DNA from: Candidatus Wallbacteria bacterium
Lineage (GTDB): Bacteria > Muiribacteriota > UBA6191 > JACPRK01
Length of the DNA stretch: 64,000 nucleotides
Assembly (NCBI GenBank): GCA_016213845.1
Contig: JACQZN010000017.1
Span: forward strand, 42,618 to 106,617
Reading direction: 5' to 3'
The translations under genes were made by a program, and so were the position numbers. The notes under the pieces are model-generated. The model made no database searches and was not told where the DNA came from. It saw nothing but the letters and a program-made list of their open reading frames with translations. Positions 1 to 8,125 of this stretch are shown here, one piece after another; the first letter of the stretch is position 1; the number at the start of each line of letters is the position of its first letter.

Positions 1-570
1 CAGGCCGACCCACGTGAACAGCAAGAACTCGAGCAGCTCGCGCCAGAGCTGGTCCAGCACCTGTTGCACTCGGTAGTCGGCTTCGAGCAGCGCCACGACC
101 CGGCCCAGGGAGTCGCGAATCGGAGCGTAGGCCGAGACCCACTGTCCGAACATGTCCCCATAGACACCGGTGGTCACCACTTCGCCGCGATCGAACACGG
201 GCTCCATCTCGGGTCTGAGCTTGTAAGGAAGGCCGATCTCCCAGTCTTGATTCGTCCGGATGATGAATCGAGTCCGGATGCCGACCTTTTGCAGCGTGTA
301 GATCTCCGTAGCCAGGCCGTTGGCGTCCTGCACCGTCTTCAGGTAGCGCGAGAGCTTCTCGTAGTTGGGGCACCGCCGATCGAGACAGCCGTTCAGCTCG
401 GCGTGCGCGTCGCCGTCGATGGCCGCTGCGGCGGTCACCACGATGGCGCGCAACCGGTCCGTGCTCAGCCGCACCACGTGCCCGGACTCCCTGTAGAAAT
501 GCAGCAGATCGATGATGAGTGCGAAGACGAAAACCAGGCCGACTGCCAGCCCGACGATTCTCCGACGCAT
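1..570 (-). CDS. Membrane-anchored sensor protein, 3' part beyond the left edge
   Basis: The frame is open from an ATG at 570 down to base 1 (190 codons) without a stop, so the C-terminal part lies outside the window. The N-terminus has three arginines then one hydrophobic helix (about residues 5-22). A soluble segment follows with the phrase IDGDAHAEL, a style I associate with extracytoplasmic sensor regions of signalling enzymes, and a Cys pair in CLDRRC. A second hydrophobic stretch (LLEFLLFTWVGL) begins at the window edge. This is the topology of a two-helix membrane sensor with a periplasmic Cache-like domain. The output domain (kinase, cyclase or phosphatase) is not visible. No Shine-Dalgarno sequence is evident before the chosen ATG. 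Confidence 0.6.
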   Translation of the reverse strand, partial: MRRRIVGLAVGLVFVFALIIDLLHFYRESGHVVRLSTDRLRAIVVTAAAAIDGDAHAELNGCLDRRCPNYEKLSRYLKTVQDANGLATEIYTLQKVGIRTRFIIRTNQDWEIGLPYKLRPEMEPVFDRGEVVTTGVYGDMFGQWVSAYAPIRDSLGRVVALLEADYRVQQVLDQLWRELLEFLLFTWVGL

Positions 571-660
571 GTGCCAGTCGCTCGCGTCCCGAGCCGTCCC
601 TGCCCGGTCCGGCCTTTCGCGACGCCTCCCTTCGCCGCCGAGTCTACCAGGAAGCCCGGG

Positions 661-1566
661 TCACGGCCCAGCCACGGGGCCCCACCACTCGGCGGGCGCA
701 TTCCCGGCGAACATGCCCCCCAGGATGAGCAACAGACAGAACCACTGCAGGCGGGTGATCCTCTCGCGAAGCACGATCGACGCGAACACCAGGGTCACCA
801 GGGGGTAGGCGCCCGAGATGGCGGTCACCATCGACACCGGCCCTTTCGCCGTGCCGACGATGACGCCCAGGTCGCCGCCCGCCATCATCGCCATCGGCAG
901 CGCCGAACGTCGCCACTCGCCCGGGACGCGCGGTCCGCCGCGGCCGAACGCCAGGCCGTACACACCGAGCGTCAGAAAGGCGCCGAAGATGTTGTAGAGC
1001 GCCATCAGAGAGTCGGGAGTCTGGTAGGTCTTGAAACAGTACTTCACGATCGTCTGCCAGGAACCCCAGAAGGCCAGCGCCGTGAAGGCCAGCGGAATCC
1101 AGCGATTGCTGGTCACCTTCGCCTCCGGGTCCGGCGGGGCCCAAGAGAGGCCGACGCAGCCGAGAATCACGGCGGCGACACCCGCATACTGCGCCGCGAA
1201 GAGCGTCTCGCCCAGGAACACGTACGCCAGGATCACCGTTGGCGCCGCGTAGGCCGCCGAGAGCGTTCCGACGATCGTAATCGGCCCGGAGACGATCGAC
1301 TCGTAGTAGCAGATCCACCCCAGCCCCTCCAGCACATACGCCAGGGTCCCGACCGCCAGCGGCGCGAGCTCTCCCCCGGTCACCGGGGCCGGGAAGCCAT
1401 CGCGGGCCCAGTAGCCGCCCAGCACGGCCGCCTTCGCCACGAAGAAGTAGAGGCAGTAGCGCGCCGAGGGGACCTCGGAGATGTAGAGCTTGACGAGCCC
1501 CTGCGCGACGCCGTAGAGCCCGAGCGCCGCGATCGTGGGCGTCAGCCAGATGAGCTGCTCGGTCAT
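661..1566 (-). CDS. EamA/DMT-family transporter
   Basis: A 301-residue protein made almost entirely of hydrophobic helices, about ten in two halves, as expected for the duplicated EamA fold of the drug/metabolite transporter superfamily. Near the end of the first half, GPITIVGTLSAAYAAPTVI followed by a GE dipeptide (FLGETLF) is typical of the family. The second half repeats the pattern with GPVSMVTAISGAYPLVTLV and LRERI. It should act in the inner membrane as an exporter or exchanger of a small metabolite; the substrate cannot be read from sequence. It follows the gene ending at 1610 on the same strand by 43 bp and precedes the truncated sensor, so co-transcription is plausible. Confidence 0.85.
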   Translation of the reverse strand: MTEQLIWLTPTIAALGLYGVAQGLVKLYISEVPSARYCLYFFVAKAAVLGGYWARDGFPAPVTGGELAPLAVGTLAYVLEGLGWICYYESIVSGPITIVGTLSAAYAAPTVILAYVFLGETLFAAQYAGVAAVILGCVGLSWAPPDPEAKVTSNRWIPLAFTALAFWGSWQTIVKYCFKTYQTPDSLMALYNIFGAFLTLGVYGLAFGRGGPRVPGEWRRSALPMAMMAGGDLGVIVGTAKGPVSMVTAISGAYPLVTLVFASIVLRERITRLQWFCLLLILGGMFAGNAPAEWWGPVAGP

Positions 1567-1609
1567 GACGATGGCCGGGCGTTCGAAGTGCCGGGGCCTG
1601 CAGGCTCCG

Positions 1610-2170
1610 TCAGCGATTGCCGCCGGTGGAATCGTGGCGCATCAGCAGCTGCGCGTTGGCCGCGGCGGCCGCCTTCAGGTGCCGCTCGAGCTCGTTCTGC
1701 GGGTCGCTCAGAGCTTCCGCGACCGCCTGGAAGCAATCGGCCGCCTCGTCGAATCCCGTGACGGTCTTGACCCGGTCCCAGGCCACCATCCAGTGCGCCC
1801 AGACCAGCTGACCCCTGCGGCTGGCGATCGGGTAGTCCTTGATGAATCTCTTCCAGAGCGCGTACTCGCGCGCAAAACAGAGGACATCCTCCTCGTCGAA
1901 CTCGGCATACACGGACTCCGCGCGCTCCGCGTAGTACCTTCCGCCCTCGACGGTTGCGACCGCCTCACGAAGCGATTTCGTGAGCTGCGCCAGCTCGTGG
2001 GCCGAACCGGTGTCCAGCCCCTGCACCAGCAGACGCAGAGTCCGCGGCAAGCTCGAAACTGCCGTCAGCTCCCCCCGAACGAACACATGCGCCGGCCCCG
2101 CAAGCGCGCCCCCGCAAATCAGCAGCCCGAGAACGGCGGCGAAACCCAGTCGTACGATGCCCCTGCGCAT
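1610..2170 (-). CDS. Small exported protein of unknown function
   Basis: I chose the ATG at 2170 because the following residues form a clean signal peptide (MRRGIVRLGFAAVLGLLICG, then GALAG). The same frame is open further upstream but encodes low-complexity sequence that would run into the divergent lipA region. The mature part (about 160 residues) is mainly helical and rich in Arg, Glu and Ala, with no motif I recognise. Two cysteines (LCFAREY and DCFQAV) are present. A sigma70-type promoter with an extended -10 lies 43 bp upstream. The product is probably periplasmic; function unknown. Confidence 0.65.
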   Translation of the reverse strand: MRRGIVRLGFAAVLGLLICGGALAGPAHVFVRGELTAVSSLPRTLRLLVQGLDTGSAHELAQLTKSLREAVATVEGGRYYAERAESVYAEFDEEDVLCFAREYALWKRFIKDYPIASRRGQLVWAHWMVAWDRVKTVTGFDEAADCFQAVAEALSDPQNELERHLKAAAAANAQLLMRHDSTGGNR

Positions 2171-2212
2171 GATGCCCCGATCCTTTCGCCCCCGCTTTCG
2201 CGGAAGCGCGGG

Positions 2213-2241
2213 AGGATAGCACGCGGAGATCCGTGGGTCAA
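2213..2241 (-). promoter_or_regulatory. Predicted sigma70-type promoter with extended -10
   Basis: On the minus strand TTGACC (2236-2241) is separated by 17 bp from TATCCT (2213-2218), which is immediately preceded by TGC. It points at the exported-protein gene starting at 2170. Both boxes and spacing fit a housekeeping promoter. Confidence 0.55.
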
Positions 2242-2273
2242 GGAGGAGTCGACTCCCGTCGAAGGACACCCTC

Positions 2274-2302
2274 TTGCCCCGCGCCACCCGAAATGCTAGC
2301 CT
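2274..2302 (+). promoter_or_regulatory. Predicted lipA promoter
   Basis: TTGCCC (2274-2279), 17 bp, then TAGCCT (2297-2302) preceded by TGC. The lipA ATG at 2312 lies only 9 bp beyond the -10 and no Shine-Dalgarno sequence is present, so the transcript would have almost no leader. Confidence 0.45.
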
Positions 2303-2311
2303 CGGCGGCTC

Positions 2312-3202
2312 ATGAGGCAAGCCCAGAGAAAGCCGGAGTGGTTCCGCGTGCCGCCGCCGTGGGGGCGGGAGTTTGCGCGGGTCGATCGGCTGATGAAGAA
2401 GGAGGCGCTCAATACCGTCTGCCGGAGCGCCCTCTGCCCGAACATCGGCGAGTGCTTCAACCGGGGCACGGCCACGTTTCTGTTGCTGGGCGACCGATGC
2501 ACTCGCAACTGCCCGTACTGCAACATCGACTTCGGCAAGCCGGCGGCCCCGCCCGACCCGGAAGAGCCCAGGCGCGTCGCCGAAGCCGTTCGCGAGCTGG
2601 GGCTGACCCACGCGGTGCTGACCGGTGTCGCCCGCGACGACCTGCCCGACGGCGGCGCCGCTCACTTCGCGGCCGCCGTGCGCGCGGTTCATGAGCTTTC
2701 GCCCCAGACATCGGTGGAAGTGCTGATCCCCGACTTCCGCGGCTCACAGTCGGCCCTGGCGACCGTGCTCGCCGCCGCGCCCTCGGTCTTGAACCACAAC
2801 GTCGAGACGGTCGAGCGCCTCTACCGCACGATTCGCCCCTCGGGCGACTACCGGCGAAGCATGGAGCTGCTGGCCCGCGTGCCGGAGCTTGCGCCCGGGA
2901 TGGTGTCGAAGTCCGGACTGATGGTGGGCCTGGGCGAAAGCGTCGAGGAGATCCGCTCGACGCTGGCAGACCTGCGCGGCTCCGAGTGCGCGGTCGTGAC
3001 GATTGGCCAGTACCTCCGGCCGCCAGGAGGGCCGGTGCCGGTGGAGCGCTACTACACGCCGGCGGAGTTCCTCGACCTGAAGCGCGAGGCGCTGGCCATG
3101 GGGTTCGAGCACGTCGAGTCGGGTCCGCTGGTCCGGAGCTCTTACCACGCGGAGAGCCACATCGGGCTCGAGCAGGTCCGTTCAGTCCAGTCGCAGGCCT
3201 GA
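2312..3202 (+). CDS. lipA: Lipoyl synthase
   Basis: A radical SAM enzyme that inserts two sulfur atoms into protein-bound octanoyl groups to make lipoate for 2-oxoacid dehydrogenases and the glycine cleavage system. Both cluster motifs are intact: CRSALCPNIGEC (CX4CX5C, auxiliary cluster) near residue 37 and CTRNCPYC (CX3CX2C, SAM cluster) near residue 63. The C-terminal RSSYHA, typical of LipA, is present. At 296 residues it matches the family. No lipB or lplA is nearby, so the octanoyl source is encoded elsewhere. The start is the first ATG after the predicted promoter; a leaderless transcript is likely. Confidence 0.96.
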   Translation: MRQAQRKPEWFRVPPPWGREFARVDRLMKKEALNTVCRSALCPNIGECFNRGTATFLLLGDRCTRNCPYCNIDFGKPAAPPDPEEPRRVAEAVRELGLTHAVLTGVARDDLPDGGAAHFAAAVRAVHELSPQTSVEVLIPDFRGSQSALATVLAAAPSVLNHNVETVERLYRTIRPSGDYRRSMELLARVPELAPGMVSKSGLMVGLGESVEEIRSTLADLRGSECAVVTIGQYLRPPGGPVPVERYYTPAEFLDLKREALAMGFEHVESGPLVRSSYHAESHIGLEQVRSVQSQA

Positions 3203-3243
3203 GAGAATCACGCCGGGCGTCGGACCGTCCGATAGTCCGATCG

Positions 3244-4062
3244 ATGGCACCGTTCGGGCTTTCGCGTGGCCGCCCGCGCCTTCTGCTCGCGGCGATGGCC
3301 GCCACGGCGGCGCTGGCGCTCCTGGGCGCCTCGCAGGGCGGCGGTTTGCTCTACCCGGACGAGTACGCCGAGATCGTGGAGATGTGGCGCGCCTCGGGGG
3401 GCGAGAACACGACCATCGCTCGCGAGCTGGCGGCGTCGGGCTGGAGCACCGTGGTGGTGCCGTTTTCCGCCTTCGGGTCACTGGCGGGCGCGGAGATGTC
3501 GGAAGACCCGCTTTCGGTGGCGCGCCGGGAGCTCTCCAAGGGCCGGTACGGCGCCACGCTGCCGTACTTCCGCGGCGGGATCGGCTGCCTGGTGGTCGTC
3601 AACGACCTGCGGCTGGCCGAGCTGGAGCCGACGAAGCAGGGTCTGGCGCGGGAACGCGAGGAGGCCGGCTATCTCGACCACGTCCGCAAGGTGACGCTGG
3701 CGGCCGTCGTCGCCCATGAATCCACGCACGCGCTGCAGTTTCTCCGAGGCGATATCTACCCGGGACCGGGGGCGCTCCCCTTCCCCGGGCACGACCAGGA
3801 GGACGAGCTCCTGGCGTACCTGAACATCAACGCCATCTACGAGAGCCAGCTCGGTATGACGTTGCCGGAAAGCCGCTACCGCGCCATCATCCGCCAGGAC
3901 TACTCCAGCCTGCCGGAGGAGGCCGAAAGCTTCCCGGAGCGCTCGCGCGCGTTCATCGGCCAGCGGGCCCAGGTCGATAAGAAGAGCGGAACCCTCCCAC
4001 CGGCCAGCTACCCGGAGGCGCTGGCCCGCATCCAGAGCTATCAGCAGGAGAGTCTTCGATGA
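3244..4062 (+). CDS. Secreted HEXXH metallopeptidase-like protein
   Basis: The start is placed at the ATG at 3244, giving 272 residues with a Sec-type signal (LLLAAMAATAALALLGAS). Longer upstream reading in this frame overlaps lipA and looks non-coding. Residues 158-162 read HESTH inside VVAHESTHALQF, the zinc-binding HEXXH motif. A downstream acidic segment (GHDQEDELLAYLNINAIYE) could supply the third, glutamate ligand. I cannot place it in a named peptidase family. The stop overlaps the ATG of the next gene by 4 bp (ATGA), so the two are translationally coupled. Confidence 0.7.
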   Translation: MAPFGLSRGRPRLLLAAMAATAALALLGASQGGGLLYPDEYAEIVEMWRASGGENTTIARELAASGWSTVVVPFSAFGSLAGAEMSEDPLSVARRELSKGRYGATLPYFRGGIGCLVVVNDLRLAELEPTKQGLAREREEAGYLDHVRKVTLAAVVAHESTHALQFLRGDIYPGPGALPFPGHDQEDELLAYLNINAIYESQLGMTLPESRYRAIIRQDYSSLPEEAESFPERSRAFIGQRAQVDKKSGTLPPASYPEALARIQSYQQESLR

Positions 4063-4394
4063 AGAGCGGGACGAAGGTCGTGGCGATCGCAGTGGCCAGT
4101 GTCGGACTGGGCGTGCTGGGCTATGCCCTCTTGAGCAAAGGGATGGCGCCGCCGGCGCTGGACATGAAACCGATCCCGCTCTCGATGGACCTGGGGCCCG
4201 TGGCGATCCTTCCCGAGCCGGCCTCGTCCCCCTACGAGGCGCTGATGGAGAAGGCGGTCCGCACCGCTCCCGGTCGCGATGACGCAGCGCGTCAGGCACT
4301 GCTCCAGAAGCTCCGCGATTTGAGAGCCCGCTGGCAGACCGAGTCTGCCGTCGCCGCCGCACCCGCGTCCCCGAACGCCCCCGGCCGGCTCTAG
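4059..4394 (+). CDS. Small single-span membrane protein, unknown function
   Basis: A 111-residue protein starting in an ATGA overlap with the preceding HEXXH gene. Residues 7-26 form one transmembrane helix or uncleaved signal (VVAIAVASVGLGVLGYALL). The rest is soluble, with a charged helical C-terminal half (LLQKLRDLRARW) and an Ala/Pro-rich tail. No known domain is apparent. The coupling suggests it works with the metallopeptidase-like protein, perhaps as an anchor or partner; that is inference. Confidence 0.6.
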   Translation: MKSGTKVVAIAVASVGLGVLGYALLSKGMAPPALDMKPIPLSMDLGPVAILPEPASSPYEALMEKAVRTAPGRDDAARQALLQKLRDLRARWQTESAVAAAPASPNAPGRL

Positions 4395-4396
4395 GC

Positions 4397-4410
4397 GCGG
4401 CCCGGGCCGC
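4397..4410. terminator. 14-bp perfect palindrome between convergent genes
   Basis: GCGGCCCGGGCCGC fills the gap between the converging stop codons at 4394 and 4410. As RNA it could only form a very tight hairpin and there is no U tract, so a bidirectional terminator role is tentative. Confidence 0.25.
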
Positions 4411-6662
4411 TAGATCTCGTACACCATCTCGAAGCCGCCGCGGTTCTTGATCTCGTTGGTGCGCATCCGGTACTCCAGCTGCACGACGCGGTTGATCGCC
4501 CCGTACTTGTTCTTGCGGACGATCACCTCCAGCGACACGATGTCCTCTTCCACCAGGAGCTCCATCCGGCTCGATTGCGCCTTCTGGATCTCGGGATTGT
4601 AGAGGACCAAGATCGTGTTGGCCTCCTGCTCCAGCACCCGGCTGTCCATCATGTGCTGGATGCCCGGCCGCTCCGACTGCTGATCGGGCCCGGCCCGCAT
4701 CGCCTGCGCCAGCGCCACCACCGGCGTGCGGAACTCCTGACCCACGATTCGCAGCTGCCGGAGGATGTACTGGATCTCTTGCTCGCGCGTGGCCATCGTC
4801 GCAGGCGTTCCCACGATCTGGATGTAGTCGAGCACCACGGCCCCGATCCGACCGTGCTTGTAGAAGACGCTCTGGCAGAAGGCCAGGAGGTCCTCCCCCG
4901 TCATCCTGGGCTTGCAGACCATGTAGAGGTAGGGCCCGAATCCCCTCAATCGCGCCAGCGCCTCTTCCAGGTGCGGGTCGGTGCGAAGGCCCGAGCGCAG
5001 ATACTCCAGGACATCGTAGAAGGAGTGGCGGCCCGTCATACGCGAGAGCAACTTCGCGGTGAGGAACTCCTCGTTGAGCTCGAAGGAGAAGAAGATGTAC
5101 GGGTCCTCTCGGCGGAACACCTTGTTCAGATTGAGGAAGTTGTAGAGCAGGTTGACGGCGAAGGTCGTCTTGCCGTGCGAAGGGCGCGCGGCCACCACGA
5201 CCACCTCGCCCGGGAGGATGCGGATGTAGCGGTCGATGTCCGGGTAGCCCGTCTTGATGCCCTCGGGCAGGTCGTGGATGCTGCGGAAGAAGCGCTCCGC
5301 CTCGAAGGGTTCGAGCTGGTCGAGGAACGCGCGGCCCGCGATCTCGGCGTTCTTGCGGAAGAGCAGCTCCTTGAGCTCGGCGAAGCGTCCTTCGACGGCC
5401 ATCGACTCGCCGGTGGCGAAGAGGTCCCGGTAGGAGGCCTCCAGCGTCGTGCGCGTCTGGCGGTCCTGGCGCACGCGGAACTCCTCCAGCACGACCCGGC
5501 CCGAGATGCCGGTCGCATCGGAGAGCGCCAGCACAAGCTGGTCCTTCTCGAGCGGGCTCTCGATCGTCTTCCACTCCCGGAAAACCTCGCCCAGCGCCGA
5601 TTCGCGGCCGGCCTCCGACGACATGTCGTGAAGTCCGAGCCGTCGCTGGCAGCTCCAGCGCACGCCGTGCACCGCCTTCGAGACCAGCTCCGCGCCCGGC
5701 CGCTTCGCCGCGGCCGCTTCGAGCCCCTCGCCCTTCTCGAAGGCCAGCACGTAAGGAACGGCCGCTCCCGATGCCCGGATCGCCTCGATCCGCTCGCCGA
5801 TCCGGGGGGAATCCGGCGGCAGAAAGACCATGCCGACCCGCCACTCCAGCACGGCCGCCAGCTGCGCCGAGTGGCTCGTACCCGGCAGCAGACCGCAGGC
5901 CTCGACCAGCCCCGCGCGCAGGACGGCCAGGCAGTCCCAGACGCTGTCGGCCAGCAACAGGTTGCGACAGCCAACCACCTCGTTGAACCAGAAGGGGATG
6001 AGCGGGGTCGCCAGTGGCGCGGGCGCCGCCAGGAACTCCGTGACACCCGAATCATCGCGCGCGAACCAGACCATGGCGGCGACCTCGCCCTCGAAGACGC
6101 GGTAGGCCGCAACCGGTGCCCCTGCCGGCATCCCCGAGCGGGCCAGCCAGGCGGTTTCCTCGGGGCCGAACCCCCTCTTCTTGAGCCGGCTGGCCGCTTG
6201 CCGGGCGCCCGGGAAAAGCCCAATCCTCGGGTCGGAACCGCCGCTCGGGCCCAGGAGCTTCACGAGCGCGGCCGGCTGCTCGGCGGCCTGCTCTCGACAG
6301 AGCTCCCAGAGCGCCTCGAGCAGGTCCGCGCGCCGGTCGGCTAGCTCGTAGGCCTCGAACCGATCGTGCGGCACTTCGGGAGGCATCACGCCGGCCCGCT
6401 GCGCCAGCCAGGCCAACGCCCCGGGCGGCTCCATCCCTTCGACCCTGCGAGCAGCCCCCCACCAGCTGATGCGGCCGCAGGCGGCCGTGCAGTAGCCGTG
6501 CGCGCGGTTAGGCTCCAGCCGCAACGCGCCCGGGCCCTTGCAGACGGGACAGTCGGCCAGCACCAGGTTGCCGGCCTGGGTCCAGCCCGGAAGGCGGCCG
6601 AACACCCGCTCGTGATCGAGCCGGTGGTAGATGTCGCGTCGCAGCAGGTGGACGATGCTCAT
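4410..6662 (-). CDS. Fused primase-like / DnaB-type replicative helicase protein
   Basis: A 750-residue protein combining both halves of a primosome. Residues 38-62 form a zinc ribbon (CPVC, then CTAAC), as in the N-terminus of DnaG-type primases. Residues about 140-300 resemble the primase catalytic region. The TOPRIM positions look altered: ADSVWDCLAV stands where EGxxDxL is usual and LPPDSPR where a DxD is expected. From about residue 470 a complete RecA-like DnaB core follows: Walker A RPSHGKTT (K498), FFSFELN, Walker B VVLDYIQIV, VVALAQAMR, and SRVLEQEANTILVLYNPE. This resembles phage T7 gp4 and mitochondrial Twinkle. It sits 46 bp after the exported coiled-coil gene on the same strand. 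It may be a secondary or mobile-element-derived helicase, or the cell's own DnaB; the window cannot decide. Confidence 0.8.
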   Translation of the reverse strand: MSIVHLLRRDIYHRLDHERVFGRLPGWTQAGNLVLADCPVCKGPGALRLEPNRAHGYCTAACGRISWWGAARRVEGMEPPGALAWLAQRAGVMPPEVPHDRFEAYELADRRADLLEALWELCREQAAEQPAALVKLLGPSGGSDPRIGLFPGARQAASRLKKRGFGPEETAWLARSGMPAGAPVAAYRVFEGEVAAMVWFARDDSGVTEFLAAPAPLATPLIPFWFNEVVGCRNLLLADSVWDCLAVLRAGLVEACGLLPGTSHSAQLAAVLEWRVGMVFLPPDSPRIGERIEAIRASGAAVPYVLAFEKGEGLEAAAAKRPGAELVSKAVHGVRWSCQRRLGLHDMSSEAGRESALGEVFREWKTIESPLEKDQLVLALSDATGISGRVVLEEFRVRQDRQTRTTLEASYRDLFATGESMAVEGRFAELKELLFRKNAEIAGRAFLDQLEPFEAERFFRSIHDLPEGIKTGYPDIDRYIRILPGEVVVVAARPSHGKTTFAVNLLYNFLNLNKVFRREDPYIFFSFELNEEFLTAKLLSRMTGRHSFYDVLEYLRSGLRTDPHLEEALARLRGFGPYLYMVCKPRMTGEDLLAFCQSVFYKHGRIGAVVLDYIQIVGTPATMATREQEIQYILRQLRIVGQEFRTPVVALAQAMRAGPDQQSERPGIQHMMDSRVLEQEANTILVLYNPEIQKAQSSRMELLVEEDIVSLEVIVRKNKYGAINRVVQLEYRMRTNEIKNRGGFEMVYEI

Positions 6663-6708
6663 GCGGGAGGGCGCCGCCAGTCTAGCGCCCCCGCGAGGGC
6701 GCCGTCCA

Positions 6709-8055
6709 TCACGGCCCCTTCAGCGCATCGACCTCGACGCCGGCCGCCTTGGCAATCTCCGAAAGCCCGTCCTTGTACTCCTTGACGCGCGAGGCAGCTT
6801 CCTTTCCGAGCGACTGCATCTGCTGGAGGATTTGAGGGTTGGGCATCCCGCCGCCCCCTTCCAGCGCCGCCACGGCCTGGTCCTGCAGGCTGGCCGCTTC
6901 CAGAAGCTTCTGGTGCAGCTCGCCCAGCGGGCCCGCAGGCGGCGGCGTCGACTCGACCGCATCCCGAAACTTCTTCAGCGCCGGGGCAAGCTCGCCCCGC
7001 ACAACCTGCGCAGCGCCGGCCGGGTTGAGGATCATGCCGGGAAGCTTCTGGCGAATCTTGTCGATCTCGCCGATCTGCGCCAGCATCTTCGGCACCGCGC
7101 CGACCAGGTAGAGCTTGGCGGCCTCGACATCGCCCGCCCCCGCGGTCTCGGGCGGCGTCCCTCCGGGCGGGGGACCGCCCGCGTCGGCGGCCGCGCTCGC
7201 CGGGGTGGTCCCATCCAGCGACGGCGGCGGCAACAGCGGCGGCATCTCCGGCATACCCATGTTTCCCGCGTCGCCCTCGCCCAGCAGCTCGGCCTCGGCG
7301 CGACGCTCTTCCTCTTCCTTGCGGCGCTTCTCCTCCTCGAGTCGCCGCAGTCGGTCCTCTTCCAGCTTGCGCTGCTTCTCCAGCTCCGCCAGCGCCTTCT
7401 TCTCCGCGGCCACCCGGTGCGGCGCGGTCAGGATCGCTTCCCGCCAGGCCATCATCGTCACGAGCGCCAGGTCGTGCTTGCGACGCCAGGCCACCTTGCG
7501 CTCGTCGATCTTGCCCAGAGGTCCGCCGCCCGCCAGACCGAACTCGTCGACGCGCGTGAGGGTGCCGCGAAGCCAGTTGCCGTCCGGCGAAAGTTCCAGC
7601 GTGCCCGACTCCTTGAGCGAGCGGAGCCGCCCCTCTATCAGGCAGGGGTTCTCGCCGGCCAGCGTGACCGTCGTCGTGGTCGTCACCATCCGGTAGGTCT
7701 TGTCCGGCTCCCAGGAGCCGGGCCGGGAGACGGCGAGCGTCCCGATCCCGCGCTCCCTCAACCGGAGCGGCTTCCCCTCCTCCTGCCACTCCCCGGTGAG
7801 CGGCGGTGACGTCACGAGGTCCGCCCCTCGGAGTAGCGCCAGCCGGGCCCGAAATGCCTGCTCGCGAACGCGCTGCTGCACGTCCTCCCCGGCCTTCGCC
7901 CGGCGCAAGAGCCTCCGGAGCTGGCCGCGCGTCGCCTTGCCGTCGAGCGGCTCCCCCGCCGCCGTGCGCGCCTCGACTGCGCCCGCGGCGATCGCCAGCG
8001 CGCCCGCGGCCAGCATCAGCCAGCTGCGCCGCGACTTCGTCATGAGTGAATCCAT
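6709..8055 (-). CDS. Exported coiled-coil protein, unknown function
   Basis: About 448 residues from the ATG at 8055 (a second ATG at 8043 is possible). A Tat- or Sec-like signal comes first (TKSRRSWLMLAAGALAIAAG, ending VEA). A middle domain has runs of Thr (RMVTTTTTVTLAG) and Trp-containing strands. Next is a strongly charged coiled coil (roughly residues 225-280, with RRLEEEKRRKEEEERR), a Pro/Ala/Gly-rich linker, and a helical C-terminal region. No catalytic motif is seen. A promoter-like pair lies just upstream, with the -10 ending 10 bp before the start. The start is chosen for its position after this promoter and for the complete signal peptide. Confidence 0.65.
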   Translation of the reverse strand: MDSLMTKSRRSWLMLAAGALAIAAGAVEARTAAGEPLDGKATRGQLRRLLRRAKAGEDVQQRVREQAFRARLALLRGADLVTSPPLTGEWQEEGKPLRLRERGIGTLAVSRPGSWEPDKTYRMVTTTTTVTLAGENPCLIEGRLRSLKESGTLELSPDGNWLRGTLTRVDEFGLAGGGPLGKIDERKVAWRRKHDLALVTMMAWREAILTAPHRVAAEKKALAELEKQRKLEEDRLRRLEEEKRRKEEEERRAEAELLGEGDAGNMGMPEMPPLLPPPSLDGTTPASAAADAGGPPPGGTPPETAGAGDVEAAKLYLVGAVPKMLAQIGEIDKIRQKLPGMILNPAGAAQVVRGELAPALKKFRDAVESTPPPAGPLGELHQKLLEAASLQDQAVAALEGGGGMPNPQILQQMQSLGKEAASRVKEYKDGLSEIAKAAGVEVDALKGP

Positions 8056-8065
8056 ACCACCCGAT

Positions 8066-8094
8066 CTCTTAATCTGCGTTGCCGCCCAGGGCAA
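8066..8094 (-). promoter_or_regulatory. Predicted promoter for the exported coiled-coil gene
   Basis: TTGCCC (8089-8094) is followed after 17 bp by TAAGAG (8066-8071) on the minus strand. The ATG at 8055 is 10 bp past the -10, predicting a leader of only a few bases. The -35 is identical to that proposed for lipA. Confidence 0.4.
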
Positions 8095-8125
8095 GAGAAA
8101 GCCCGCGCCCCCCGGACCGGACCGC

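Noticed and set aside
64..1761. Plus-strand open frame of 565 codons at the left edge
   Set aside because: Antisense to the sensor and EamA genes, which have clear membrane helices; this frame has none.
4575..6344. Plus-strand open frame of 589 codons
   Set aside because: Antisense to the primase/helicase gene; low-complexity Arg/Leu sequence.
4410..6662. Prophage or plasmid island around the primase-helicase
   Set aside because: Neighbours are ordinary cellular genes of similar composition and no integrase, capsid, terminase or att-like repeat is seen.
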